A stretch of 64,000 nucleotides of DNA from Oceanococcus sp041619555. GTDB taxonomy: Bacteria > Pseudomonadota > Gammaproteobacteria > Nevskiales > Oceanococcaceae. Position 1 is the stretch's first letter; each line of letters opens with the position of its first letter. Positions 43,989 to 53,540 of the stretch are shown here, one piece after another. The stretch covers positions 1 to 64,000 of the forward strand of contig JBFKDQ010000007.1 of assembly GCA_041619555.1 (NCBI GenBank), read 5' to 3'. The position numbers were made by a program, and so were the translations under genes. Under the pieces are notes generated by a model. That model did not search any database, was not told the origin of the DNA, and saw nothing but the letters and a program-made list of their open reading frames with translations.

Positions 43989-45596
43989 ATGATCCTGCTG
44001 CCTGCCGCCACAAGAGCTCAAGCCTTGGACTTCGCATTCAATCCGAGCTTCTCCTGGAGCGCCCTGATCGCACCGCTGTCCAGCCTGAGCGCGGCGGGCC
44101 AGATCGTGCTGCTCCTGCTGCTCGGCGGCAGCGTGCTGCGGCGTGCGCCGCAGGCCCAGCGCATCGCCCTGTCGACCCTGTCCCTGTATTTTGGCGCTTT
44201 CGCGCTGCTGCTCATCGGCAATGGCACGATCCTGCTGGGCTGGACCGATGGCGGCCAGGTGCTGCGGCAATTCAGCGTGCTGCTGCTTGGCATCGCCCTG
44301 ATCCGGCTCGGGGGCGTCTTCCTGTTTCGCGTCGTGCTGCCGGCCCTGCACTTCTCGCCTCCCAGCATCCTCGAAGATCTCCTGGTCTTTGCCGGCTACC
44401 TGATCTGGGCACTGGTCAGGCTGTCCCAGGTGGGCCTGGATCTGGGCAGCATCCTGACCACTTCGGCGGTGCTCACCGCGATCCTGGCGTTCTCCCTGCA
44501 GGATACCCTTGGCAACATCCTGGGCGGCACGACCCTGCAACTCGACAACTCGCTGCACGTCGGCGACTGGGTAGAGATCGGCGACTGTGTCGGCCGGGTG
44601 GTCGACATCCGTTGGCGTTCGACCTTGATCGAAACTCGCAACTGGGAAACCGTGGTAATGCCCAATGCGGTGCTGATGAAAACCCCCTTTTCCATCCTCG
44701 GACGTCGCAGCGGCGAACCGGTGCAGTGGCGCCGCTGGGTGCGCTTCCAGGTGTCCTATGACATCAAACCGCAACGCGTGATCGGCATCGTCGAACAGGC
44801 GATGCAGCGCGCGCGCATCGCCCATGTCGCCGCCCGGCCGGCGCCCAGCTGCGTGGTCATGGGCATCAACGACAGCGTCGTCCATTTCGCCCTGCGTTAC
44901 TGGCTGACCGACCTCGCCGTCGATGACCCCACCGATTCCGCCGTCCGTCTGCGCATCTACGCCGCTTTCAAACGCGAAGCCATCCGTTTCGCCTTCCCGG
45001 AACAGACCGTGCATCTGGTCGAGGAAGGCGAAAAGCAGCAGGCCAGCCGACGCGAGCGCGACCAGGCCCGGCGCCAGAAAATACTCGCCCGGATCGAGCT
45101 GTTCGCCTGTCTGAGTCCGGCCGAACGAACCCAACTGGCGGAACACCTGATCTATGCCCCCTTCGTCGCCGGCGAGACGATTACCGAACAGGGCGATACC
45201 GCGCACTGGCTGTATCTGCTGGTCAGCGGCGACGTCGAGATCCTGCTGCGCTCGGAAACTGGCGCCAGTCGTTCCATCAGCACCTTGCGGGCCGGCAGCG
45301 AGGGCGCCTTTTTCGGCGAAATGGGCCTGCTGACCGGAGCGCCGCGCTCGGCCAGCGTGGTCGCCATCGGCGAAGTCGAATGCTACCGCCTGGACAAACC
45401 CGACTTTCAGGAAATTCTCGCCCGGCGCCCGGCCATTGCCGAGGAAATCTCCCGCATCATGGCCAAGCGCAAGACCGATCTGGCCATCGCGCATGAGGAG
45501 ATCGCCAACTCCGATCGCAAGCGCGTGATGGCGCAGAGCCAGCGCGAACTGCTGGCCAGCATTCGCGATTTCTTCCACCTGAACGAAAACAGCTGA
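43989..45596 (+). CDS. MscS-type channel with cyclic-nucleotide-binding domain (bCNG type)
   Basis: About 535 residues. Three to four membrane helices (35-165) lead to the MscS pore helix and beta domain (SLQDTLGNILGG, LDNSLHVGDWVEIG; about 150-235), a linker, and a C-terminal cyclic-nucleotide-binding domain (about 370-500). Its phosphate-binding cassette FGEMGLLTGAPRSASV keeps the Glu and Arg used to hold cAMP or cGMP. Such bacterial CNG channels may be gated by nucleotide rather than tension. The ATG at 43989 is preferred; 43953 is an alternative that adds 12 residues. Confidence 0.9.
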   Translation: MILLPAATRAQALDFAFNPSFSWSALIAPLSSLSAAGQIVLLLLLGGSVLRRAPQAQRIALSTLSLYFGAFALLLIGNGTILLGWTDGGQVLRQFSVLLLGIALIRLGGVFLFRVVLPALHFSPPSILEDLLVFAGYLIWALVRLSQVGLDLGSILTTSAVLTAILAFSLQDTLGNILGGTTLQLDNSLHVGDWVEIGDCVGRVVDIRWRSTLIETRNWETVVMPNAVLMKTPFSILGRRSGEPVQWRRWVRFQVSYDIKPQRVIGIVEQAMQRARIAHVAARPAPSCVVMGINDSVVHFALRYWLTDLAVDDPTDSAVRLRIYAAFKREAIRFAFPEQTVHLVEEGEKQQASRRERDQARRQKILARIELFACLSPAERTQLAEHLIYAPFVAGETITEQGDTAHWLYLLVSGDVEILLRSETGASRSISTLRAGSEGAFFGEMGLLTGAPRSASVVAIGEVECYRLDKPDFQEILARRPAIAEEISRIMAKRKTDLAIAHEEIANSDRKRVMAQSQRELLASIRDFFHLNENS

Positions 45597-45720
45597 ACCT
45601 CGATCAAGGCGACAGTGGTGGTCGCTCACGCGGTGGAGCGCTGCGACCTCCCACCGGGATCATCGCAGCAAGGCCACCCGATTCGGTATGCTGAGGACAA
45701 ATTCCACCTGGCCCGACTCG

Positions 45721-46386
45721 ATGATTACCGTCCATCACCTGGAAAATTCCCGCTCCCAGCGCGTGTTGTGGCTGCTCGAAGAACTCGAACTGGAGTACGA
45801 GGTCAAGCAATACCAGCGCGACCGCAAGACCAGCCTGGCGCCGCCTGAACTCAAGGCCATTCATCCACTGGGCAAGTCACCGGTGATCACGGATGAGGGC
45901 CTGACCATCGCCGAATCCGGCGCCATCATCGAGTATCTGGTCGAATGCTACGGCGAAGGCCGTCTCGCCCCGGCCATCGGCAGCAGCGCGCATCGCCGCT
46001 ACCGCTACTGGATGCACTATGCCGAGGGCACGCTGATGCCATTTTTGGTCATGTCCCTGATCTTCAATCGCGTGGAGCAGGCACCGCTGCTCGTGCGTCC
46101 CATCGCCAAGGCCATTTCAGGCCAGGTCAAAAAGGCCTATCTGGGTCCCAACCTGACGGCCAATCTGGATTTCATCGAGGCGGAACTGGGTCGCAGCACC
46201 TGGCTGAGCGGCGACACCCTCAGCGCCGCCGACATCCAGATGAGTTTTCCGCTGGAAGCCGCCCAGGTGCGGATCGGCAAGGACAAACCGCGACCTCGCA
46301 TCAGCGCCTTCGTCGAGCGCATCCGCGCCCGCCCGGCCTATCAGCGCGCCCTGCAGAAAGGCGGACCTTACGAATTCATGAGCTGA
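45721..46386 (+). CDS. Glutathione S-transferase
   Basis: A 221-residue GST with an N-terminal thioredoxin fold: LENSRSQRVLWLLEELELEY (7-26) holds the catalytic Ser/Asn region, PLGKSPVI the cis-Pro and ESGAIIEYLVE the glutathione-binding Glu/Ser. The C-terminal alpha domain contains WLSGDTLSAADIQM. A long in-frame extension upstream (ATG 45688) is possible but does not look like a GST. Cytoplasmic detoxification is the usual role; a specific substrate cannot be read. It is a single gene in front of a terminator-like hairpin. Confidence 0.92.
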   Translation: MITVHHLENSRSQRVLWLLEELELEYEVKQYQRDRKTSLAPPELKAIHPLGKSPVITDEGLTIAESGAIIEYLVECYGEGRLAPAIGSSAHRRYRYWMHYAEGTLMPFLVMSLIFNRVEQAPLLVRPIAKAISGQVKKAYLGPNLTANLDFIEAELGRSTWLSGDTLSAADIQMSFPLEAAQVRIGKDKPRPRISAFVERIRARPAYQRALQKGGPYEFMS

Positions 46387-46451
46387 TTCAGTGGATGCGT
46401 GCGCCGCGCCCGCCGGCGGACACTGCATTCGCCGCCGTGCCGGCGCCAACA

Positions 46452-46477
46452 GCAAAAGGGCCTTGCGGCCCCTTTGC
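46452..46477. terminator. Bidirectional terminator between GST and Hsp20 genes
   Basis: GCAAAAGGGCC and GGCCCCTTTGC flank a TTGC loop. In the minus-strand RNA the only non-Watson-Crick pair is a G-U, and the right arm ends UUUU, so it best serves hsp20. Confidence 0.7.
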
Positions 46478-46500
46478 TTCATCGCAGATTCGTGCCGACC

Positions 46501-46962
46501 TCAGGCCGCGCGCGACTCCGCCTGGGAAATCGCCTCCGGCGCGGACTCGATATTGATGCGCCGTGGCCGCATCGCCTCGGGAATTTCCTTTTTCAGCGAG
46601 ACCGTCAGCAGGCCATTGGCCAGCTGTGCGCCGGTCACTTCGACGTGATCCGCCAGATTGAACTTGCGTTCGAAGCCGCGACTTGCGATGCCCTGATACA
46701 GGTACTCGCGCGCCTGCTCGCCATCGGCCTTGCGACCGCGAATGCTGAGCACGCCGTTCTCGACCTGGATTTCGAGTTCGGCTTCCTCGAAGCCGGCCAC
46801 CGCCAGGGTCACCGCATAGCGGTCTTCACCGGTGCGTTCGATGTTGTAGGGCGGATAACTTGCCGCCGCCTGCTCGGAACGCAGGGCGGAATCCAGCAGT
46901 GCGCCAAAGCGGTCAAAGCCGACGGAACTGCGATACAAAGGGGTAAGATCAATATGTGCCAT
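46501..46962 (-). CDS. Small heat-shock protein Hsp20 (IbpA-like)
   Basis: A 153-residue chaperone with an alpha-crystallin domain (about 38-130). Hallmarks are YRSSVGFDRFGALLDSAL at the N-terminus (IbpA-like), GVLSIRGRK, LANGLLTVSL near the end of the domain, and the C-terminal IxI-type INI motif. It binds denatured proteins and hands them to Hsp70. The ATG at 46962 follows GGAGGA, an excellent ribosome-binding site. A heat-shock-type promoter is found upstream and a terminator downstream, making it a self-contained unit. Confidence 0.94.
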   Translation of the reverse strand: MAHIDLTPLYRSSVGFDRFGALLDSALRSEQAAASYPPYNIERTGEDRYAVTLAVAGFEEAELEIQVENGVLSIRGRKADGEQAREYLYQGIASRGFERKFNLADHVEVTGAQLANGLLTVSLKKEIPEAMRPRRINIESAPEAISQAESRAA

Positions 46963-47027
46963 TCCAAAATCCTCCATTGAGCGATTCATCAATGAGCCGC
47001 TCGCTCGGCGACGCGACTCGAGTCTCT

Positions 47028-47055
47028 ATTTGGAGGCCAGCAGTTTTTTTTCAAG
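47028..47055 (-). promoter_or_regulatory. Candidate sigma-32 (heat-shock) promoter of hsp20
   Basis: On the minus strand CTTGAA is followed, 13 bases later, by CCTCCAAAT, close to the sigma-32 consensus CTTGAA and CCCCATNT. It lies 66 bases upstream of the hsp20 ATG. Confidence 0.5.
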
Positions 47056-47126
47056 CCCTGCGTCCACGGCCACGGTCCGTGAGGCCCGGCCACTGACGAC
47101 CCAAGCGACCCAAGCGGAAAGCCCTG

Positions 47127-47972
47127 ATGACTGACAATCCGACCTACACCCCCCCTGCCATCTGGGCCTGGGATGAGGCCAGCGGTGGCAAGTTTGCGAA
47201 TATCAATCGCCCCATTGCCGGCGCCACCCACGACAAGGCACTGCCGCTTGGCGAACACCCCCTGCAGTTGTATTCCCTGGCCACGCCCAATGGCGTCAAG
47301 GTCACGGTGATGCTCGAAGAACTGCTGGCACTGGGGCATACAGGCGCCGAATACGATGCCTGGATCATCGACATCTCCGCAGGCGAGCAATTCTCCAGCG
47401 GTTTCGTCGCGGCGAATCCGAATTCCAAGATTCCGGCCATGATCGACCACAGCACCACCCCCCCTACCCGGGTTTTCGAGTCTGGTGCGATCCTGCTCTA
47501 TCTGGCCGAAAGATTCGACGCCTTCTTGCCCGCCGCACCGGCCCAACGCAGCGAAACGCTGAACTGGCTGTTCTGGCAGATGAGCAGCGCGGCCTTTCTC
47601 GGCGGCGGCTTCGGTCATTTCTACGCCTATGCGCCAGAAAAGCTCGCCTACCCGATCAATCGCTACGCCATGGAAGTCAAACGCCAACTCGATGTTCTGG
47701 ACCGGCAACTGGCCGAGCGACCTTATCTCGCCGGCGCGGACTACACGATCGCCGACATCGCCACCTGGCCCTGGTACGGCGTCCTCGCGCTCGGCGCGCT
47801 CTACGATGCCGGCGAATTTCTGCAGGTGCAGAGCTACACCAACGTGCAGCGCTGGGCCAAGGACATCGCCGGCCGCCCGGCAGTGCAACGCGGACGCCGG
47901 GTCAACCGCGTCTGGGGTGACCCGCAGGAGCAACTGCGCGAGCGCCACCACGCCGACGACCTCAAGACCTGA
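47127..47972 (+). CDS. yghU: YghU-type disulfide-bond oxidoreductase / GST
   Basis: A 281-residue Nu-class GST-like protein closely matching E. coli YghU along its whole length: GKFANINRPIAG (21-32), LPLGEHPLQLYSLATPNGVK, MLEELLALGHTGAEYDAW, NPNSKIPAM, ESGAILLYLAE and GGGFGHFYAYAP. YghU binds glutathione or two glutathione molecules and has disulfide-bond reductase activity in vitro. The ATG at 47127 gives the family's N-terminus exactly. It diverges from the hsp20 unit, both linked to stress. Confidence 0.95.
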   Translation: MTDNPTYTPPAIWAWDEASGGKFANINRPIAGATHDKALPLGEHPLQLYSLATPNGVKVTVMLEELLALGHTGAEYDAWIIDISAGEQFSSGFVAANPNSKIPAMIDHSTTPPTRVFESGAILLYLAERFDAFLPAAPAQRSETLNWLFWQMSSAAFLGGGFGHFYAYAPEKLAYPINRYAMEVKRQLDVLDRQLAERPYLAGADYTIADIATWPWYGVLALGALYDAGEFLQVQSYTNVQRWAKDIAGRPAVQRGRRVNRVWGDPQEQLRERHHADDLKT

Positions 47973-48010
47973 ACGGGGACGCACCACCATGCTCGCTTTA
48001 CAATGCGCGT

Positions 48011-48472
48011 ATGCATCCCCTGGAACTCAAAATACCCCCGCTGATCCTGACCCTGCTCTGTGCATTCGCCATGTGGGCGGTAGCACTGCTGGCGCCGGGC
48101 ATGCGGGTCGCACTGCCCGGCCTGAACTGGCTGGCCGCAGCGCTCGCCACTGCAGGCGGACTCGCTGCCCTGCTGGGCGTTCTGGCCTTCCGCCATGCCG
48201 GAACAACGGTGGATCCGCGCGTGCCCGCGCAGGCGAACACGCTGGTGGTGCGGGGCATCTACCGGCGCAGTCGCAATCCGATGTACCTTGGTTTCCTGCT
48301 GGTCTTGCTGGCCTGGGGACTGTACCTCGGCCATCTGCTGTCCCTGCTGTGGCTGCCCGGTTTCGTCCTCTACCTGAACCGATTCCAGATCCGGCCGGAG
48401 GAACGCATCATGCGGCAGAAGTTCGGCACCAACTACGAGAAATACACCGAGCAGGTCCGGCGCTGGGCCTGA
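48011..48472 (+). CDS. Isoprenylcysteine carboxyl methyltransferase-like membrane protein
   Basis: A 153-residue membrane protein with four helices. The C-terminal methyltransferase signature is complete: VRGIYRRSRNPMYLG (79-93) and EERIMRQKFGTNYEKY, which bind SAM and the lipid. The family (ICMT/PEMT-like) methylates isoprenoid-cysteine or phospholipid-type substrates; in bacteria the real substrate is mostly unknown. It starts 38 bases after yghU on the same strand and may be co-transcribed. Confidence 0.9.
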   Translation: MHPLELKIPPLILTLLCAFAMWAVALLAPGMRVALPGLNWLAAALATAGGLAALLGVLAFRHAGTTVDPRVPAQANTLVVRGIYRRSRNPMYLGFLLVLLAWGLYLGHLLSLLWLPGFVLYLNRFQIRPEERIMRQKFGTNYEKYTEQVRRWA

Positions 48473-48563
48473 CTCGGTCCAGACTCATCAAGGCGACGGA
48501 CGGAATCGTCCAGCCGGCATTGGGCATCGCCAGGGCGCCCTGACTGCGCGCTGATCGGCCGGC

Positions 48564-49841
48564 TCAGAAAGCCGGCCGCGGCAGCGTGACCCAGTCGCTC
48601 AGCGGCGTCATCAGCGCCCAGTCCGCATGGGCCAGATCATTGCCGTGAATATTGTCTCCGCTGTTGTGTTCCACCCGCCAGACATTGCGGTTATTGGGAT
48701 CTTCGGAACGTCCGCCCCAGTCCACCTCACCATCGCAATTGCCGGCCAGAATCCAGCGGTTCACCAGGTCTCGCTCACCCGAGACATTGGCCGCCGAGGA
48801 TTGGGCACCCGGCACCCAGGTCGGACAGAACACGTTGAGCCCGGCGGCATGGGCGCGCTGGATCATTTCCCGATAGCTGGCGATCACCTCCGCCCCGCTG
48901 GAGGAACTCAGATCATTGGTCACCCAGACAACGACACCGAAAACGCCGGCGGTGTCGAAAACATCCTTGTCGACACGACTGGCCAGAGCCGCATCCAGGC
49001 GGTCACCGCCAATGCCACGATGCACGAAGGATTTACGCCAGCGCGCGGGAATCTCGGTATTCATGCGCGCGGACAGCGGCTCGCCGACGCGTTTGAAGCC
49101 GCCCTGGGTGGTGTTGTAGCCGTGCAGGCTGGAACTGCCGAGCAGGACGATGGCGCCATCGGCCTCATCGGTCATCAGTTCGATATCACGCAGCGCATAG
49201 GTGGTGCAGCCATTGCAGACCAGCGGCACCCCGGCCGGGACCTGGCTGGTGTTGCCGTCGATGAAGGCGGGGAAATTATCCGCCCCCTCTTCGGCGGCAA
49301 AATCCCCCGAGCCTTCCGTTGAAGCCCAGGATTCATACCAGGTGGTCACATGCTGATCCGCGGCATTGTCCGTGCCCATCACATAGAAGCTGACAGCCAG
49401 CTGATCCATGGCCTGCACCTCCATATCGATCGGATCGCTGTAAAAGGACTCCGTACCCGGCGCAATGACGGCACCTTCCTGCCCGCCGTTGAAGGTCACC
49501 TGACGGTTGCTGCCGGCAATCAAACTGGCATCGCCTTTGCTCTGATCCCGCACGCCGACGAAAGCGCGACCAATCGTGATTGAATTCTCCGCATCCTCGT
49601 TGAACAGCCGCAAACGCAAACGATGGCCGCCCACCGAGGCCACCGCGATATTGCGCACGGTGCGCTCGTTCATCGCATCACCGCCGGTCTTGGTGCCGCC
49701 CCAGACGGCGAGCCAGCCCTGCTGCGTCGCCGGATTGCTGCCCCCCACCGGGGCCTCTTCACCGCCTCGTCCGCCGTTGCAGGCCACCAGGGTCAATGCC
49801 AGCAGGCCGGCAACCACACCCGGATAAATGATTCTATTCAA
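48564..49841 (-). CDS. SGNH/GDSL hydrolase lipoprotein
   Basis: A 425-residue lipoprotein (lipobox TLVAC, Cys21). The first half is beta-rich, like a carbohydrate- or ligand-binding module. An SGNH esterase follows: block I GSSSLHG (235-241, nucleophile Ser), block II RGIGGDRL (275-282), block III VTND (307-310, Asn309), and a late HGNDLAHADW with the catalytic Asp/His. The start is TTG at 49841 with GAGGAG seven bases upstream. A 9-bp GC stem (48556-48578) spans the stop codon. Likely an envelope esterase, adjacent to the DUF6351 lipoprotein. Confidence 0.85.
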   Translation of the reverse strand: MNRIIYPGVVAGLLALTLVACNGGRGGEEAPVGGSNPATQQGWLAVWGGTKTGGDAMNERTVRNIAVASVGGHRLRLRLFNEDAENSITIGRAFVGVRDQSKGDASLIAGSNRQVTFNGGQEGAVIAPGTESFYSDPIDMEVQAMDQLAVSFYVMGTDNAADQHVTTWYESWASTEGSGDFAAEEGADNFPAFIDGNTSQVPAGVPLVCNGCTTYALRDIELMTDEADGAIVLLGSSSLHGYNTTQGGFKRVGEPLSARMNTEIPARWRKSFVHRGIGGDRLDAALASRVDKDVFDTAGVFGVVVWVTNDLSSSSGAEVIASYREMIQRAHAAGLNVFCPTWVPGAQSSAANVSGERDLVNRWILAGNCDGEVDWGGRSEDPNNRNVWRVEHNSGDNIHGNDLAHADWALMTPLSDWVTLPRPAF

Positions 49842-49898
49842 AATAGCTCTCCTCGAAACGCTCCGCAAAGGGAGCGATGGTGCCGCACGCAAGCGGCC

Positions 49899-52061
49899 CT
49901 AAAATACTTCGGCCCGGGGCGGTTCGCCCAGGGGGACCCCGTCTGGTCCGTGGCTGAAATCCAGCCAGTAGCCGACCGGAGGACCCTGCCCGACACCCGG
50001 CCGGGTCCAGTCACACACCCCTTGTGGAAAGGCCGTCTCCAGCTGGGCGATTTCTGCCGCGCTGAATTGAATGCCGAAATTCACATAATCAGCATCTGCA
50101 GGATCAAACGGCTTGAGCTGACATTTCAGCACATCGGCTGTCGGTGGCGCACCGGCGACGATGCGGGGCAATTTCTGCTCGGTATAGATCTGCTCACAAG
50201 GCTCGTTGTCGAGCAGGCGCTGACCCGCCAGATAGCAGTCACCATCGCGAACATCCGGCGGCCGATTGCGCGCCACGATCTGCTCACGTGGCAGATCGGC
50301 TTCATCGGCTTCGATATTCGCCAGCCATTCATCCATCTTGATCAGGGTGTATTCGGACTGCGGCGGCGTCGGCAAGCCAAAGACCACTTCCAGCGGTTCC
50401 AACCAGTACACCTGTGTTGCGATTGACCCGACGGAACGCAGCACCCGGTGCCGGACCACCTCACGGTGCACATTGCTGTGAAAATCAAACTGATTGTTGG
50501 CCCGGGTATCAATGCTGGGAATCAGCTTCTGATTCTCTCCCCAGATCAGTTGCCCGCTGTCATACATGCGCTGGATGCCGATCAGGTCGCCAGCTGTCCG
50601 CTCGGGCACATGATTCCAGTCGATATCGAAACTGCCGATCTTCACATTCAGGTCGACGAATTGCGCGGTGGTGATCAAGCCCTGCTGCAGGGCATGCAAG
50701 CCCCACTGGACGCCCACATCATCGAGCACCTTATTGGCGAAACCATCGGCCTCGCGACGACCCAGATAATTGACGTTGTAATCCTGCAGCGTGCATCGCG
50801 CCCCTTGCGGATTGTCTTGCGGGTGGTACATCAGTTCTTCGGGCAGACCGCATCCGGTGCTCGGATTCCAGTCCTGCGGCCCGGAGCCGAACGCCAGCAT
50901 CTCGTAACACATGGACACGTCGGCGCCGACCACCGCACTTTGCTGCGGCAAGGCCGGCCAGAGTTGTGGCGAGATGTTCATGAAATAATTCACCAGCAAC
51001 TGGCAATCGGCCTTGCCGGTGATCGCCGGGGTCCAGCCATCGGCGAAGGTGCATTCCGGCCGTGTTCCATCCAGCAAGCCGGGGTAGTTGTCGCTGATCG
51101 TGTTCTGCGCCTCGGCTCCACCCGAGCAGCTGTTGCCAATGGTGTAGCGATCTTCCCCCAACATTTCGATCATCCGCTCCTTGATCATCATGGTGGTCTC
51201 GGCGGCGGTGACATGATTGCAGGAGTTGCCGAATTTCAGAATCGAGGACACCGCCACCGCGTAACCGCGCGACAGCATTGGATGCAGCATCGGGTCTTCC
51301 GGTTCGTTCTGACCATAGCCTGGCGCGCAGCCGGAGCCATAGGAAAACACGAACTTTCGGTTCCAGCCCCGTGGCGGCGTCCATGGCGTCATCGGCGGGT
51401 CATTGTCCGGATCATGCAGCACCACCCAGTCATAGATGCCCCGATTCAGCGTGCCACGTTCCCGCCTCACGATGTAGCGCACCGTCTCCCCGGCATCGTT
51501 GCTCGTCGTTGCAATGTTGCTGTCGGCCGGCGGCGCATCAGGATCATAGGCAGAAAACCCACCGCTGCGATTCCGATACTGCCAGCGCACCCAGATTTCT
51601 GCATTGCAGTTGGAGTCCAGGGCTTCGCCCAGACCGTGGTCGGCGGTGGTGCAAGGCCAGGGCTGCAGATGAGGTCCGGAAAAGATCGGTCCTTCCGGGG
51701 GATGATTGCGCAGGGTGAGGCGCCGCCCCGGTCCATCCCCAAGGCGCGCCGTGACCAGGTTGTCGCCCACCACAAGACCTTCGATCAGTCCCAGCAGGCG
51801 AGCTTCACCAGCGGCCTTGAAGCGGGCGGTCACATCCTCGCCATTGAGCGAAACGCGCAGTCCTTCGACGCCGTTCACGCCCGACACTTCCAACAGCGCA
51901 TCATGACCGCTGACGAGATCCGCACGGTTGGAGACCGCCCGCAACTGCAGGGTATCCACCTCGGCCCGGCCACCGAAATGGGCTTCGCGCCCGCCCTGGC
52001 AGGCCATCAGCATCGCCAGGATCAGCCCTACCGCCCCAGCCTTGAAAACTCGATTCAACAT
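49899..52061 (-). CDS. DUF6351 lipoprotein, probable secreted hydrolase
   Basis: A 720-residue lipoprotein (lipobox LMAC, Cys21). An N-terminal beta domain (about 30-120) is followed by a region matching DUF6351: NHPPEGPIFSGPHLQPWPC (120-138) and GNSCSGG (309-315), the latter resembling the nucleophile elbow of tannase-like esterases. Several cysteines may form disulfides. Function unknown; ester hydrolysis is inferred. It is upstream of the SGNH lipoprotein on the same strand (57 bases apart) and downstream of the TRAP genes, so the four to six genes may be one transcript. Confidence 0.8.
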   Translation of the reverse strand: MLNRVFKAGAVGLILAMLMACQGGREAHFGGRAEVDTLQLRAVSNRADLVSGHDALLEVSGVNGVEGLRVSLNGEDVTARFKAAGEARLLGLIEGLVVGDNLVTARLGDGPGRRLTLRNHPPEGPIFSGPHLQPWPCTTADHGLGEALDSNCNAEIWVRWQYRNRSGGFSAYDPDAPPADSNIATTSNDAGETVRYIVRRERGTLNRGIYDWVVLHDPDNDPPMTPWTPPRGWNRKFVFSYGSGCAPGYGQNEPEDPMLHPMLSRGYAVAVSSILKFGNSCNHVTAAETTMMIKERMIEMLGEDRYTIGNSCSGGAEAQNTISDNYPGLLDGTRPECTFADGWTPAITGKADCQLLVNYFMNISPQLWPALPQQSAVVGADVSMCYEMLAFGSGPQDWNPSTGCGLPEELMYHPQDNPQGARCTLQDYNVNYLGRREADGFANKVLDDVGVQWGLHALQQGLITTAQFVDLNVKIGSFDIDWNHVPERTAGDLIGIQRMYDSGQLIWGENQKLIPSIDTRANNQFDFHSNVHREVVRHRVLRSVGSIATQVYWLEPLEVVFGLPTPPQSEYTLIKMDEWLANIEADEADLPREQIVARNRPPDVRDGDCYLAGQRLLDNEPCEQIYTEQKLPRIVAGAPPTADVLKCQLKPFDPADADYVNFGIQFSAAEIAQLETAFPQGVCDWTRPGVGQGPPVGYWLDFSHGPDGVPLGEPPRAEVF

Positions 52062-52139
52062 TTTCTCTCTCCCCCTCAATCCAAGCAGCCATTCGATCTT
52101 TGTTGAAGGCAGCGTCCGGCGCGGTATTTTCCGTGCGCC

Positions 52140-53540
52140 TTAGCGATGCACAGTTTCCGGCCCGAACATCGCATTGGGCAGTGCGGTGGAAATCCAGGGC
52201 ACATACGTGATCAGCAGCAGGAAGACCAGCAGGATGCCAAGCCAGGGCAAAGCCGCCCGGATCACCTGGCCCAATGACATGCCGGTCACCGCCGAGGTCA
52301 CGAACAGATTCAGCCCCACCGGTGGCGTGATCATGCCGATTTCCATATTGACCACCATGATGATGCCCAGATGAATCGGGTCGATGCCGAGCTGCATCGC
52401 GGTCGGGAACAGGATCGGCGCCATGATCATCAGAATCGCCGAAGGCTCCATGAAATTGCCCGCGATCAGCAGGATGATGTTGACCGCGATCAGAAACATC
52501 CAGGGCGAAAGACCCAGTACCCCGATCATGTCGGCGATCGCGTGCGGAATCCGCTCCACCGTCAGCACATGGGCGAACAGCATCGCATTGGCGATGATGA
52601 ACATCAGCATGATGGTGACCTTGGCGGCCTCCAGCAGCACCTTGCGCACATCGCTGTGGAAGGGCGCGATGAACAGTGCCAGCAAGGACCAGCCGGCATT
52701 TCTGCGCAGGCTAGCGCCGAGGCTTTCGTCGGTCTTACGCCAGACCTGATCCTTGAGCGGCCCGAGATCACGATACAGCCACACCGCCACGAACATCGCA
52801 TACACCGCGGCCACTGCCGCCGCTTCGGTGGGGGTGAAAATGCCGCCGTAGATCCCCCCCATGATGATCACGATCAGGAACAGGCCACCGGAAGCCGAGG
52901 CGGCCGAAACGAACAAATCCTTGTAGCCAGGAAAGGGCTGCGCCGGCAGGTTCATTTTGCGCGCCACGAACCAGATCGCCACCATCAGCAACAGGCTCAT
53001 GACCAGCCCGGGCACCAGCCCCGCCATGAACATACGACCGACCGAAACCTCGGTCACCGCGGCATACACCACCATCACGATGGAAGGCGGGATGAGCATG
53101 CCCAGGGTGCCGGAATTGCAGATCAGGCCGGCGGCGAAAGGTTTGGGATAGCCCTGCTTGACCATGCCGGCAATCACGATCGGGCCGATGGCGGCCACCG
53201 TCGCGGGCGAAGATCCGGAGACCGCGGCAAACAGCATGCAGGCCACCACCGAGCCCATGCCCAGGCCGCCACGCAGCCAGCCAACCAGATCGACGGCGAA
53301 ATGAATCATGCGCCGCGCCACGCCGCCGGTGGTCAGGAATGCCGAGGCGAGAATGAAAAACGGAATCGCCATCAGGGTGCTGTGATGCATCGCGCCGAAG
53401 ACCTTCTCGGCCAGCGAGGCAATCGAATCATCACTGAACAGCAGCAGGGTCAGGGCACTGGACAGGCCCAGCGCCATCGCGATCGGCAGGCCGATGAGCA
53501 TGAAAGCCAGCAGCATCAGGAACAATGCGGCGCTGGTCAT
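52140..53540 (-). CDS. dctM: TRAP transporter large membrane subunit (DctM)
   Basis: A 466-residue membrane protein with about 12 helices, the DctM/YiaN type. Features are AIPFFILASAFLTTGGV, GSSPATVAAIGP and the late IGMITPPVGLNLF motif (about 408-420). It drives sodium-dependent uptake of an organic acid together with DctQ and DctP. It follows DctQ with an ATGA overlap. The DUF6351 lipoprotein gene starts 78 bases after it on the same strand. Confidence 0.94.
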   Translation of the reverse strand: MTSAALFLMLLAFMLIGLPIAMALGLSSALTLLLFSDDSIASLAEKVFGAMHHSTLMAIPFFILASAFLTTGGVARRMIHFAVDLVGWLRGGLGMGSVVACMLFAAVSGSSPATVAAIGPIVIAGMVKQGYPKPFAAGLICNSGTLGMLIPPSIVMVVYAAVTEVSVGRMFMAGLVPGLVMSLLLMVAIWFVARKMNLPAQPFPGYKDLFVSAASASGGLFLIVIIMGGIYGGIFTPTEAAAVAAVYAMFVAVWLYRDLGPLKDQVWRKTDESLGASLRRNAGWSLLALFIAPFHSDVRKVLLEAAKVTIMLMFIIANAMLFAHVLTVERIPHAIADMIGVLGLSPWMFLIAVNIILLIAGNFMEPSAILMIMAPILFPTAMQLGIDPIHLGIIMVVNMEIGMITPPVGLNLFVTSAVTGMSLGQVIRAALPWLGILLVFLLLITYVPWISTALPNAMFGPETVHR

